Assembly: GCF_025128055.1 (NCBI RefSeq)
Contig: NZ_JAHLYS010000001.1
Location: 1-64,000 of the forward strand
DNA: 64,000 nucleotides
Source: Synechococcus sp. CS-1329
GTDB taxonomy: Bacteria > Cyanobacteriota > Cyanobacteriia > PCC-6307 > Cyanobiaceae
Direction: 5' to 3'
Part shown: positions 57,333 to 64,000 of the stretch, in pieces
Numbering within the stretch: the stretch's first letter is position 1
Layout: every line of letters begins with the position of its first letter
Translations under genes and position numbers: made by a program
Notes under the pieces: generated by a model
Databases searched by the model: none
What the model saw: the letters and a program-made list of their open reading frames with translations, nothing else
Told to the model about the DNA's origin: nothing

Positions 57333-58301
57333 TTGAGGTCAAGGTTGGTTTTTGCCGCCCTTGAAGCCCCCACCGTTCCCCACGACCTGCCGGCCGCGAT
57401 TAACGAGTTGCGCCGAACGCGCAGGGCCGTGATCCTCGCTCACTATTACCAGAGCCCCGAGATCCAGGACGTGGCCGATTTCATCGGCGACTCGCTGGAG
57501 CTCTCCCGCCAGGCCGCCGGCACCGACGCCGAGGTGATCGTCTTCTGCGGCGTGCACTTCATGGCCGAGACCGCCAAGATCCTCAGCCCCGGCAAAACAG
57601 TGCTGCTGCCGGATCTGGAGGCGGGCTGCTCCCTGGCCGATGCCTGCCCCGCCGATGGCTTCGCCGCCTTCCGCGCCGAGCACCCGGAGCACCTGGTGGT
57701 GAGCTACATCAACTGTTCGGCGGCGGTGAAGGCCCAGAGCGACCTGATCTGCACCAGCAGCAACGCCGTGCGCCTGGTGCAGCAGCTGCCGCCCGATCGG
57801 CCGATTCTGTTTGCGCCGGATCAGAACCTGGGCCGCTGGGTGGCACGGGAGAGTGGCCGGGAGCTCACCCTCTGGCCGGGGGGCTGCATCGTTCACGAAA
57901 CCTTCAGCGAGCAGGCGCTGCTGCGGCTGAAGCTGGAGCACCCGGGCGCCGAGGTGATCGCCCACCCGGAGTGCCTGCCCAACCTGCTGGATCTGGCCGA
58001 CTTCATCGGCTCCACCAGCCAGCTGCTGGCCCGCGCCGCCAGCAGCGAGGCCCAAAGCTTCCTGGTGCTCACCGAGCCCGGCATCCTCCACCAGATGCGC
58101 CTGCAGCTGCCCCACAAAACCTTCCATGAGGTGCCCGGCCAGGACGGCTGCAGCTGCAATGCCTGCCCCTACATGCGGCTGAACACGCTAGAGAAGCTGT
58201 GGCGGTGCCTGAGCACGATGAGCCCGGCGATCGAACTCGATGAACAGCTGCGGGTCAGGGCGCTGGCACCGATCCAGCGGATGCTGGAGCTGAGCGCCTG
58301 A
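57333..58301 (+). CDS. nadA: Quinolinate synthase A
   Basis: This 322-residue [4Fe-4S] enzyme condenses iminoaspartate with dihydroxyacetone phosphate to quinolinate in NAD synthesis. Iron-sulfur ligands are Cys99 (LEAGCSLA), Cys185 (WPGGCIVH) and one of the C-terminal cysteines Cys273/275/278 (CSCNACPYM). Other blocks are [24 protein letters not shown] and [15 protein letters not shown]. It begins at a TTG (57333), with TTG at 57345 also possible. No nadB or nadC lies nearby. It is divergent from the TIGR04168 gene. Confidence 0.95.
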   Translation: MRSRLVFAALEAPTVPHDLPAAINELRRTRRAVILAHYYQSPEIQDVADFIGDSLELSRQAAGTDAEVIVFCGVHFMAETAKILSPGKTVLLPDLEAGCSLADACPADGFAAFRAEHPEHLVVSYINCSAAVKAQSDLICTSSNAVRLVQQLPPDRPILFAPDQNLGRWVARESGRELTLWPGGCIVHETFSEQALLRLKLEHPGAEVIAHPECLPNLLDLADFIGSTSQLLARAASSEAQSFLVLTEPGILHQMRLQLPHKTFHEVPGQDGCSCNACPYMRLNTLEKLWRCLSTMSPAIELDEQLRVRALAPIQRMLELSA

Positions 58302-58322
58302 GCAGCAGTGCCTCGATTGGCC

Positions 58323-58529
58323 TCAGCCACCGGGCTCAAGGATCACCATGGATTCAGCAAGACCTTGCTGTTGAGCCAGGTAGTCGCTGCAGGTGGAGGT
58401 ACCGAGGCCATCGCCACCACCGGGATTGCAGAACTCCTCCATGGCCACGGAGCCCGAGCTGGAGCAGGCCGTGAGCGACACCACCAGCGCCAGCAGGAGG
58501 GAGGCCATGAAGGCACGAATCATTGACAT
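58323..58529 (-). CDS. Small lipoprotein
   Basis: This encodes 68 residues with a classic lipobox signal peptide: a hydrophobic core MASLLLALVVSLTAC, with Cys21 as the acylated residue, and a short Gly/Ser-rich mature part (EEFCNPGGGDGLGTSTC) with two further cysteines. It has no recognised domain. The ATG at 58529 (MSMIRAFMAS) is preferred over in-frame starts upstream because it puts the lipobox 20 residues from the start. It is convergent with nadA. Confidence 0.75.
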   Translation of the reverse strand: MSMIRAFMASLLLALVVSLTACSSSGSVAMEEFCNPGGGDGLGTSTCSDYLAQQQGLAESMVILEPGG

Positions 58530-58683
58530 CGAACGGGCAGGCAAAGTTCAGATGGAGGGGATGGGAAGGACTGCGCGAACTCCCACCACTCTGGCCTCCT
58601 GGGAACCCTGCTGCGCGGCCGCCAAGCCCGATCCAGCGGATGGCCCGCGGCAGACTCTGCAACGCTGCCGACTCCTTTAGCCC

Positions 58684-59763
58684 ATGGCGCTCCCGCCCGG
58701 CGGCCTGATCCAGCTCACCCCCCAGGGGCTGTATTGCCCGGCGGCCGGCGCCTGGGTTGATCCCTGGCGGCCGGTGGCGAAGGCCCTGATCACCCACGCC
58801 CACGCCGACCATGCCCGCGCCGGCAGCGGCGCCTACTGGGCGGTGGGCGCTGGCGAGGCGGTGCTGCGCCAGCGCCTGGGGGCCGACATCGCCCTGACGC
58901 CCGTGCGCTACGGCGATGAGCTCAAGATCGGCGAGGCGGTGGTGTCGTTCCACTCGGCCGGGCACGTGCTGGGCTCCGCCCAGGTGCGGCTCACGGCCGG
59001 CGGCGAAACCTGGCTGATCAGCGGCGACTACAAACGCGACCCCGACCCCAGCTGCGCCCCGTTCGAGCCGGTGAGCGCCGATGTGCTGATCACCGAAGCC
59101 ACCTTCGGTCTGCCGGTGTACCGCTGGCGGCCGGGCCGCGAGGTGGCGGCCGACATCCTCAACTGGTGGAAGGGCGCACCAGAGAAGCCATCCCTGCTGT
59201 TCGCCTATGCCTTCGGCAAAGCGCAGCGGCTGCTGGCGGAACTGGCGGCCCTGGGGGTGGAGGAGGAGGTGCTGCTGCACGGGGCCGTGCAGACCCTGAT
59301 GCCCGCCTACCGGCAACAGAACATCGCCATGCTGCCCAGCCGGCCTGTGAGCGAACTGCCGCGCAGCGAAACCCTGGCGGGCCGCCTGGTGATTGCACCC
59401 CCCTCAGCCCATCGCTCGGCCTGGATGAAGCGCTTCAAGGATCCCCAGACCGCCTTCGTGAGCGGCTGGATGGCGGTGCGCGGCGCCCGGCGGCGGCGCG
59501 GCTTCGATCGCGGCTTCAGCCTCAGTGATCACGCCGACTGGGACGGCCTGCTGAACACCGTCAAGCAATCCGGCGCCCGCCAGGTGTACGTGACCCACGG
59601 CAACAGCGACGGCCTGGCCCGCTACTTGCGCGAGGTGGAGGGAATCAACGCCGCACCGCTGGGCCATGTCTTTGAAGGCGAGCGGAGTGAGGAGGGAGAT
59701 GGTGAATCACTGGCTCGCGAACCCGTCGATGGGCCCGGTGTCCAAGCTCCAAGGAACCCCTGA
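58684..59763 (+). CDS. Ligase-associated DNA exonuclease (metallo-beta-lactamase fold, beta-CASP)
   Basis: This encodes 359 residues of a metallo-beta-lactamase-fold nuclease: HAHADHARAG (metal motif) at about residue 38, HSAGHVLGSAQ, and ISGDYKRD; the beta-CASP part follows with FAYAFGKAQRLLAEL and the closing SLSDHADWDGLL. The family is named after its usual clustering with an ATP-dependent DNA ligase and an Lhr-type helicase in DNA repair. Here neither ligase nor helicase is adjacent. The ATG at 58684 gives a normal start. Exonuclease function is from family knowledge. Confidence 0.9.
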   Translation: MALPPGGLIQLTPQGLYCPAAGAWVDPWRPVAKALITHAHADHARAGSGAYWAVGAGEAVLRQRLGADIALTPVRYGDELKIGEAVVSFHSAGHVLGSAQVRLTAGGETWLISGDYKRDPDPSCAPFEPVSADVLITEATFGLPVYRWRPGREVAADILNWWKGAPEKPSLLFAYAFGKAQRLLAELAALGVEEEVLLHGAVQTLMPAYRQQNIAMLPSRPVSELPRSETLAGRLVIAPPSAHRSAWMKRFKDPQTAFVSGWMAVRGARRRRGFDRGFSLSDHADWDGLLNTVKQSGARQVYVTHGNSDGLARYLREVEGINAAPLGHVFEGERSEEGDGESLAREPVDGPGVQAPRNP

Positions 59764-60316
59764 AAAACCCGATAGAATCACCCCGATTGGCACGGGACAG
59801 TGCATCGGCGGAATTCGGGGTGGCGATACGGCCTGGCCAACGCCGGGCTCTACCGGATACACCTGAGCTGAAATAGCAGGATCTGATCAAAGCGGCAAAA
59901 GGGCACATCTGCGCCAAAGTGGAGCATCTCTTCCGGGTCATCTAGTAGCAGTTCGGCCTTCACAAGACCAGGCTGCGGGGCATGGCATGGCCAAGAACTG
60001 CTGCAAGGTCAATATTATCGCAGCATTGCCTAATCTGTTCTTGGCATGCCGCTCATGGCTCTTGGCGACATGAACGGAGGAATGGCATGCCGAAAGGCCT
60101 GATTAGGCCTCCAAAACAAGCAAAAGGGCAGAGGCCCGATGAGAGCCCTGCTCAGTCAAATTGCAGTTCAGCGCGGCAGGTTTGAGATCAGCCTCTTCTC
60201 AAACTCCTGCTGCCCGAGATTCCTTAGATGCGGGGAGAAGGCGCGTTCAGGTGGTTGTAGCCGCTGCCGGACCTGGAGCCCGATGGGCCATTAGGTTTGC
60301 GCCCGTCCGCAGCGGG
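59764..60316. other. Intergenic region, no gene recognised
   Basis: These 553 bp lie between the exonuclease and the nucleoside-transporter genes. Short open frames occur on both strands, but none has a known motif or a good start. GC is lower than in the flanking genes. A short inverted repeat (60181-60203) is the only clear structure near the transporter. The segment may be the remnant of a lost gene. Confidence 0.5.
60181..60203. promoter_or_regulatory. Inverted repeat upstream of the nucleoside transporter (possible operator)
   Basis: TTTGAGA and TCTCAAA form a perfect 7-bp inverted repeat with a 9-base spacer, 114 bp before the transporter ATG. The half-site spacing suits a dimeric regulator, but no regulator is known and it could be chance. 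Confidence 0.25.
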
Positions 60317-61624
60317 ATGGGAAGAGCCATGCTCTGGCAAGCCGTACGAGGCAGCCTGGGAATCCTGCTGCTGCTCCTGGTGGCATGGCTCTTCTCCCAG
60401 GATCGGCGGGCCACGCCGTGGCGGCTGATCGGGGTGGCCATGGCCACCCAGCTGGGCCTCGGCCTGCTGCTGTTCCATGCGGCGATCGGACGGTTGGTGT
60501 TCTCCTGGCTGAACGGAGCCGTGGTGGCGCTGCTGGCCCCGGCCCGCACGGCGGCGGAATTCGTGTTCGGTCCGCTGGCAGTGCCCGGCGGGGAAGAGGG
60601 CAGCCTCGGCCTGATCCTGGCCTTCCAGGCTTTCCCGATCGCGATCTTCTTCTCAGCCCTCACGGCCCTGCTGTACCACCTGGGGGTGATGCAGCGGGTG
60701 ATCCATGGCCTGGCCCGCTTTTTCCGCCGCAGCCTGGGAATCACGGGGGTGGAGGCCACTGCGGCCGCCAGCAATGTGTTCGTGGGGATCGAATCGATGC
60801 TCACGATCCGGCCCTATCTGGCCACGGCCCGGCCCCATGAGCTCGCCGTGGTGCTCACAGCGGGGATGGCCACCATTGCCAGCACCATGCTGGGGCTCTA
60901 TGTGGGGGTGCTGCAACCCCACTTTCCTGGCATTGCCGGCCACCTGATCACCGCCAATCTGCTGAGTGCACCGGCGGCGGTGATGATGGCGCGCATCCTG
61001 GTGCCCGAGCCCCAGCCGCAGCAGCAGCCGCAGCCGCCGCAGGGGCTGCTGCCGGTGCTGGTGGAGGCTGACCGCTGCGGCAGCAGCGTGGAGGCCATCA
61101 CCCAGGGAGCCAACGATGGCCTGAAGCTGGCGCTGGGAATCACCGCCGTGCTGATCGCCTTCGTGGGACTGCTCACCCTGGCCAACACTGGCATCGGCTG
61201 GCTCGGCAGCTGGGTCGGCCAGCCCCAGGTCACCCTGCAATCCCTGCTGGCCTGGGTGTTTGTTCCCTTTGTGTGGATGATCGGCGTGCCCTCTGCCGAC
61301 GCGCTGGCCGCCTCTGAACTGCTGGCTCTGCGCCTGGTGGCGACGGAGGTGCCGTCGTTCGTGAGCCTGGCCGCCAGCCTCGAGGCCGGCACATGGAGCG
61401 ATCCGCGCTCGGTGGTGATCCTCTCCTACGCGCTCTGCGGCTTTGCCCACCTTCCCTCGCTGGGGATTTTTGTGGGGGGATTGTGTGCCCTGGCCCCGGA
61501 GCAGAAGGGCGTGGTGGGCAAGCTGGCCTGGCGGGCGCTGCTGGCTGCCACGTTGGCCTGCCTGCTCACGGGAGCCGTGGCGGGGCTGCTGGGGGGATTC
61601 ACGGGGTTTTCGCTCACGCCCTGA
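60317..61624 (+). CDS. Concentrative nucleoside transporter (NupC/CNT family)
   Basis: This encodes about 435 residues with roughly 10 membrane helices. CNT-family signs are IIFFSAL-type FPIAIFFSALTALLYHLGVMQRVI near residue 110, GVEATAAASNVFVGIESMLTIRPYL (the substrate-binding re-entrant loop region), and SSVEAITQGANDGLKLALGI. These transporters take up nucleosides with a cation gradient. The start is ATG at 60317; ATG at 60329 with GGAAG before it is an alternative. No nucleoside-catabolism gene is next to it. Confidence 0.88.
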   Translation: MGRAMLWQAVRGSLGILLLLLVAWLFSQDRRATPWRLIGVAMATQLGLGLLLFHAAIGRLVFSWLNGAVVALLAPARTAAEFVFGPLAVPGGEEGSLGLILAFQAFPIAIFFSALTALLYHLGVMQRVIHGLARFFRRSLGITGVEATAAASNVFVGIESMLTIRPYLATARPHELAVVLTAGMATIASTMLGLYVGVLQPHFPGIAGHLITANLLSAPAAVMMARILVPEPQPQQQPQPPQGLLPVLVEADRCGSSVEAITQGANDGLKLALGITAVLIAFVGLLTLANTGIGWLGSWVGQPQVTLQSLLAWVFVPFVWMIGVPSADALAASELLALRLVATEVPSFVSLAASLEAGTWSDPRSVVILSYALCGFAHLPSLGIFVGGLCALAPEQKGVVGKLAWRALLAATLACLLTGAVAGLLGGFTGFSLTP

Positions 61625-62007
61625 GGCTGGAGTGGGCCGGTGGGCCTGGCCTGCCGCCGTCAACGCAGAGCAGGCGCCAGCACCAACGCCGCCAGCCTCG
61701 CCGGGATTACCGCAGAGATTCATGGCCACGCCATCGCGAAACTCGACTGGATCTGGCCCAAGCACGAGCCTCAGCCCATCGATCCAGCCGGCGGAACTCA
61801 CAGGCCGCCCCTGACACCAGTCGATGAGTGGACTGTCCGAATAAGTCAGAAACAAAGGACTGTTGCGGCTTCTATCTTGACGCCTCAGGGAATATCGCTT
61901 CATCCCGAGGAATTCGCCGATCATCTAGATCAACCAGGCCAACATAGCGATCAGCGCAACACTTCCATCGCCCCATCTGCCATGATGGCTATCCTCCATC
62001 CTCAGCC
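61625..62007. other. Intergenic region, no gene recognised
   Basis: These 383 bp lie between the nucleoside transporter and the DUF3721 genes. Only short frames are present; none has a known motif. The GC falls toward the DUF3721 genes, so a degraded gene or a transferred boundary is possible. No terminator with a T run was seen. Confidence 0.45.
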
Positions 62008-62265
62008 ATGATCCGTCCACGGCATCGATTGAGATCGTTCACAGCCATCACCTGCCTGATGGCAGCCATCGCTGGCTTACCCTCCCAGGCTCAGCCTGCA
62101 GGCGCAGGAGCCCAGAGGGCCATCTTCAACACCAGGGCGGAAGCTGAGGCGGCCGCCAAGGCATTCAACTGTCAGGGAGCCCACAAGATGGGCCAGCAAT
62201 GGATGCCCTGTGCCAGCCATGGTGAGGCAACCGGAAGCCAGTCCCATCCAGCTGGACATCACTGA
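62008..62265 (+). CDS. Secreted DUF3721 protein
   Basis: This encodes 85 residues with a signal peptide (to about residue 28, SQAQP) and a DUF3721 domain: FNTRAEAEAAAKAFNCQGAHKMGQQWMPCASH with the family pattern Cys-x-Gly-x-His-x-Met then TrpMetProCys. A short His/Ser-rich tail (GSQSHPAGHH) follows. The Cys/His/Met set suggests metal binding, which is inference. Its TGA overlaps the ATG of the next DUF3721 gene (TGATG), so the two are co-translated. Confidence 0.82.
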   Translation: MIRPRHRLRSFTAITCLMAAIAGLPSQAQPAGAGAQRAIFNTRAEAEAAAKAFNCQGAHKMGQQWMPCASHGEATGSQSHPAGHH

Positions 62266-62747
62266 TGCCAGTTGAACTTCCCCCCGATTCTCCATCCATA
62301 CCTGCACCCACACCCGCGCCGATGGGTTGTGGTGGTAAGCCCAAGATTCTGGCCATCGGCATTGCGCCGCTGGGCATCATTTCCATCGGCATTGTTCCCA
62401 TGGGCGTGATCAGCATCGGCATCGTGCCGATGGGCGTGCTGAGCATCGGGGCTGTGGCGATGGGGGTGATCAATGCCTCCGTGGTGGGGATGGGCGTGCT
62501 GATCGCTGGTGTGAATGTGATGGGGGTGTGGTGGGCTGGCGTTGAAGGCATGGGGCCCTACCGATTGGGGGGCCAGAGCGCCCAGGTTCATCACCATCAC
62601 CAGGGCGCTGGCAACCAAGGCGGGAAGAACATCTACGCCTACCCCAGCCGCGAAACCGCTGAGCAGAAAGCCAAGGAGCTCGGCTGCGAAGGCGTCCATG
62701 CCATGGGCTCCCTCTGGATGCCCTGCAGCGAGCACCCAGAGAACTGA
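62265..62747 (+). CDS. DUF3721 protein with seven decapeptide hydrophobic repeats
   Basis: This encodes 160 residues. After a Pro-rich start and a short Gly/Lys turn, residues 31-100 consist of seven ten-residue units of the form I-G-I-V-P-M-G-V-x-S (exact variants: IGIAPLGIIS, IGIVPMGVIS, IGIVPMGVLS, IGAVAMGVIN, ASVVGMGVLI, AGVNVMGVWW, AGVEGMGPYR), then a His-rich patch (VHHHHQ) and a C-terminal DUF3721 domain (YPSRETAEQKAKELGCEGVHAMGSLWMPC). Glycine occupies position 7 of every unit. The repeats may form a membrane or beta-solenoid structure. The tail is the same domain as in the gene before it. No signal peptide is apparent. Confidence 0.78.
   Translation: MPVELPPDSPSIPAPTPAPMGCGGKPKILAIGIAPLGIISIGIVPMGVISIGIVPMGVLSIGAVAMGVINASVVGMGVLIAGVNVMGVWWAGVEGMGPYRLGGQSAQVHHHHQGAGNQGGKNIYAYPSRETAEQKAKELGCEGVHAMGSLWMPCSEHPEN
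62355..62564 (+). repeat. Seven 30-bp repeats encoding decapeptides
   Basis: Seven in-frame units of 30 bp encode residues 31-100 of the DUF3721 repeat protein. The second and third differ at only a few bases; copies diverge toward the 3' end. No perfect long direct repeat remains, so expansion is old rather than recent. Confidence 0.85.
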
Positions 62748-62764
62748 ATCACCAGCCCGGCACC

Positions 62765-63496
62765 ATGAAGCCCATGCCCGCCCAGCCGATCGTGATCCTC
62801 GGGGGCTTCCTGATCAGCCCCGAGGCCTACAACCCGATGCGGGCCCGGCTTGAGCAATTGAGTGGTCAACCGGTGCAGCTGGTGGCGGTGGGCAAACCCG
62901 AATGGCTGCTCACCGTGTTCGCCTTCGCCTGGGCCCGCATCCTGGATCGGGTCGCCAGCAGCGTGGCCGAGCTGGCCGCCCGCTCCCCCACCGGCCGCGT
63001 CACCTTGGTGGGCCACAGCTCCGGCGGGATCATGCTGCGGCTGTTCCTGGATGACGCCCCATTCCAGGGCCGCCGCTACAACGGCAAGGCCCTGGCCGAC
63101 ACGCTGGTGATGCTGGGCAGTCCCCACACTGCGCTCAAGGCCACGCTGCTGCGTCAGATGGTGCAGCGGCGCCTGCCGGGATCAGCCTTCGCCGATCGGG
63201 TTCGTTATGTCTCCGTAGCGGGCGACCTCGATCTGCGAGGTGCCACCCCGATGGCCCAGCGCCTGGCACCCACCGCTCACCGCAACAGCAGCGGCATTGA
63301 CGACGATCGCGGTGATGGCCTGGTGCCGGTGCCCTCAGCTCTGCTGGAGGGCTCCACGCCGCTGGTGTTGCCGGGGGTGGCCCACGGCGGCGCCTTCGGG
63401 CCCAGCTGGTACGGCAGCCCCGAAGTGGTGGAGCGCTGGTGGCCCCTGGTTCAGGAGGCTGGATCGAGCAACTCCCCGAGCGGCACGAAGCGGTAG
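62765..63496 (+). CDS. Alpha/beta hydrolase (esterase-like)
   Basis: This encodes 243 residues of an alpha/beta-hydrolase. The start IVILGGFLISPEAYNPMRARL is the oxyanion-loop strand, VGHSSGGIML holds the nucleophile Ser in GxSxG, and GIDDDRGDGLVPVPSALLEG followed by LPGVAHGGAFG contains the likely acid and His. It resembles cyanobacterial esterases of the lipase_PGAP1-like group. It begins 17 bp after the DUF3721 pair and overlaps the convergent deacetylase gene by 46 bp. Substrate unknown. Confidence 0.85.
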   Translation: MKPMPAQPIVILGGFLISPEAYNPMRARLEQLSGQPVQLVAVGKPEWLLTVFAFAWARILDRVASSVAELAARSPTGRVTLVGHSSGGIMLRLFLDDAPFQGRRYNGKALADTLVMLGSPHTALKATLLRQMVQRRLPGSAFADRVRYVSVAGDLDLRGATPMAQRLAPTAHRNSSGIDDDRGDGLVPVPSALLEGSTPLVLPGVAHGGAFGPSWYGSPEVVERWWPLVQEAGSSNSPSGTKR

Positions 63497-64000
63497 CCGC
63501 GCCGGCGCAGCTCGGGCACGATCCAGCGCAGGCTCTCCAGGGTGCGGCCGCTCAGGGCTGGCGTGTCATGCAGCACCAGAATGCCGCCGGGGTGGGCGTT
63601 GAGGCGCACGAACCAGCGCACGAACCACAGCGGTGGGCGGAAGGTGTCCCAGGGAAAGATCGAGCCCAGCACCAGCTGGTAGCGGCGTGACGCGAGCCGC
63701 TGGAGCATGGCCCCATGGAACCAGCCCTGACCAGGGCGGAACCAGCGCCAGGTGAGTGACTCAGGAGCAGCGGCCCGCTCGATCAGCCTTTCGGTGTCGT
63801 GGAGCTCCTGCCAAAAGGGGGCCTCCGCCAGCTCGGCGGCGCAGGCATCGCGCCAGAGGTGGTTGCCCAGGTCGTGGCCCTTCTGCAGGGCCAGGCGTGG
63901 GAAGGCGGGGTCGCGCTCCAGGTGGGAGCCGATCAGGAAGAAGGTGGCCGGCACGCCGAGCTCCTGGAGCAGCGCAAGCAGGGCCTGGGATCCAGAGCCG
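63451..64000 (-). CDS. Polysaccharide deacetylase family protein (N terminus beyond the window)
   Basis: The frame is open from the right edge and encodes the C-terminal about 183 residues. It has the family pattern PATFFLIGSHLERDPAFPRLALQKGHDLGNHLWRD (the two metal-binding histidines are in the GHDLGNH motif), WRWFRPGQGWFHG, and NAHPGGILVLHDTPALSGRTLESL. Such enzymes remove N- or O-acetyl groups from peptidoglycan or other glycans. The first catalytic Asp motif and the start are outside the window. It overlaps the convergent hydrolase gene by 46 bp. Confidence 0.85.
   Translation of the reverse strand, partial: GSGSQALLALLQELGVPATFFLIGSHLERDPAFPRLALQKGHDLGNHLWRDACAAELAEAPFWQELHDTERLIERAAAPESLTWRWFRPGQGWFHGAMLQRLASRRYQLVLGSIFPWDTFRPPLWFVRWFVRLNAHPGGILVLHDTPALSGRTLESLRWIVPELRRRGYRFVPLGELLDPAS

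Overview
This 64 kb window is high-GC, gene-dense chromosomal DNA from a cyanobacterium, most likely a picocyanobacterium of the Synechococcus/Cyanobium type. The evidence is two high-light-inducible (HLIP) genes, hemL, the prenyl-chain enzymes crtE and sds, cyanobacterial or plastid-lineage families (CGLD27, DUF2811, DUF3386, a TPM/TLP18.3-type protein), comB, and an initiator tRNA. I see no phage, insertion sequence, CRISPR array or rRNA operon.

Layout. 1-13 kb: edge of a RecD-like helicase, then PAP2-like/crtE/folD, an HD-domain membrane protein, a nitrilase, an HLIP, the chelatase cbiX, DUF2811, a GMC oxidoreductase, tRNA-fMet, an asparaginase, CGLD27, rsfS and DUF3318. 13-31 kb: carB, DUF3386, small conserved proteins, an MsbA-like ABC exporter, tpiA, glcD, hemL, an Rrf2 regulator, ubiD, comB, a second nitrilase, an amidase, murI and sds; this is mostly core metabolism. 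31-41 kb: a RodZ-like protein, a methyltransferase, a beta-barrel protein with a Met-Glu/Val-Glu repeat, and a tight plus-strand run (EamA transporter, META protein, aspartic protease, zinc-ribbon membrane protein, CPBP membrane protease, small acidic protein). 41.5-48 kb: an accessory segment, lower in GC at its start, with CsbD, an lmo0937-type peptide, a cupin, a GH3 glycosidase and, on the minus strand, a lipase-like hydrolase plus close relatives of staphylococcal CrtQ and CrtO. 48-64 kb: PEBP, HLIP, VOC, phosphoesterases, a 2OG oxygenase, a MidA-type methyltransferase, a TPM protein, a muramidase, a glycosyltransferase, nadA, a ligase-associated exonuclease, a nucleoside transporter, two DUF3721 proteins, an esterase and the edge of a polysaccharide deacetylase.

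How genes work together. crtE and sds supply C20 and longer prenyl diphosphates for carotenoids, chlorophyll and plastoquinone, and ubiD may act in quinone ring maturation. hemL and cbiX serve tetrapyrrole synthesis. The amidase, murI, the muramidase and the deacetylase act on the envelope. The most unusual unit is the three-gene minus-strand operon at 45.5-47.7 kb, which encodes a glycosyltransferase and an acyltransferase of the staphyloxanthin type and suggests an acylated glycosyl-carotenoid or similar lipid. Other unusual items are a protease with two DTGA motifs in one chain beside a CPBP protease, a protein of seven decapeptide repeats joined to a DUF3721 tail, DnaA-box-like repeats spaced two helical turns apart, and a 12-bp tandem repeat that continues the ABC transporter frame past its stop codon.
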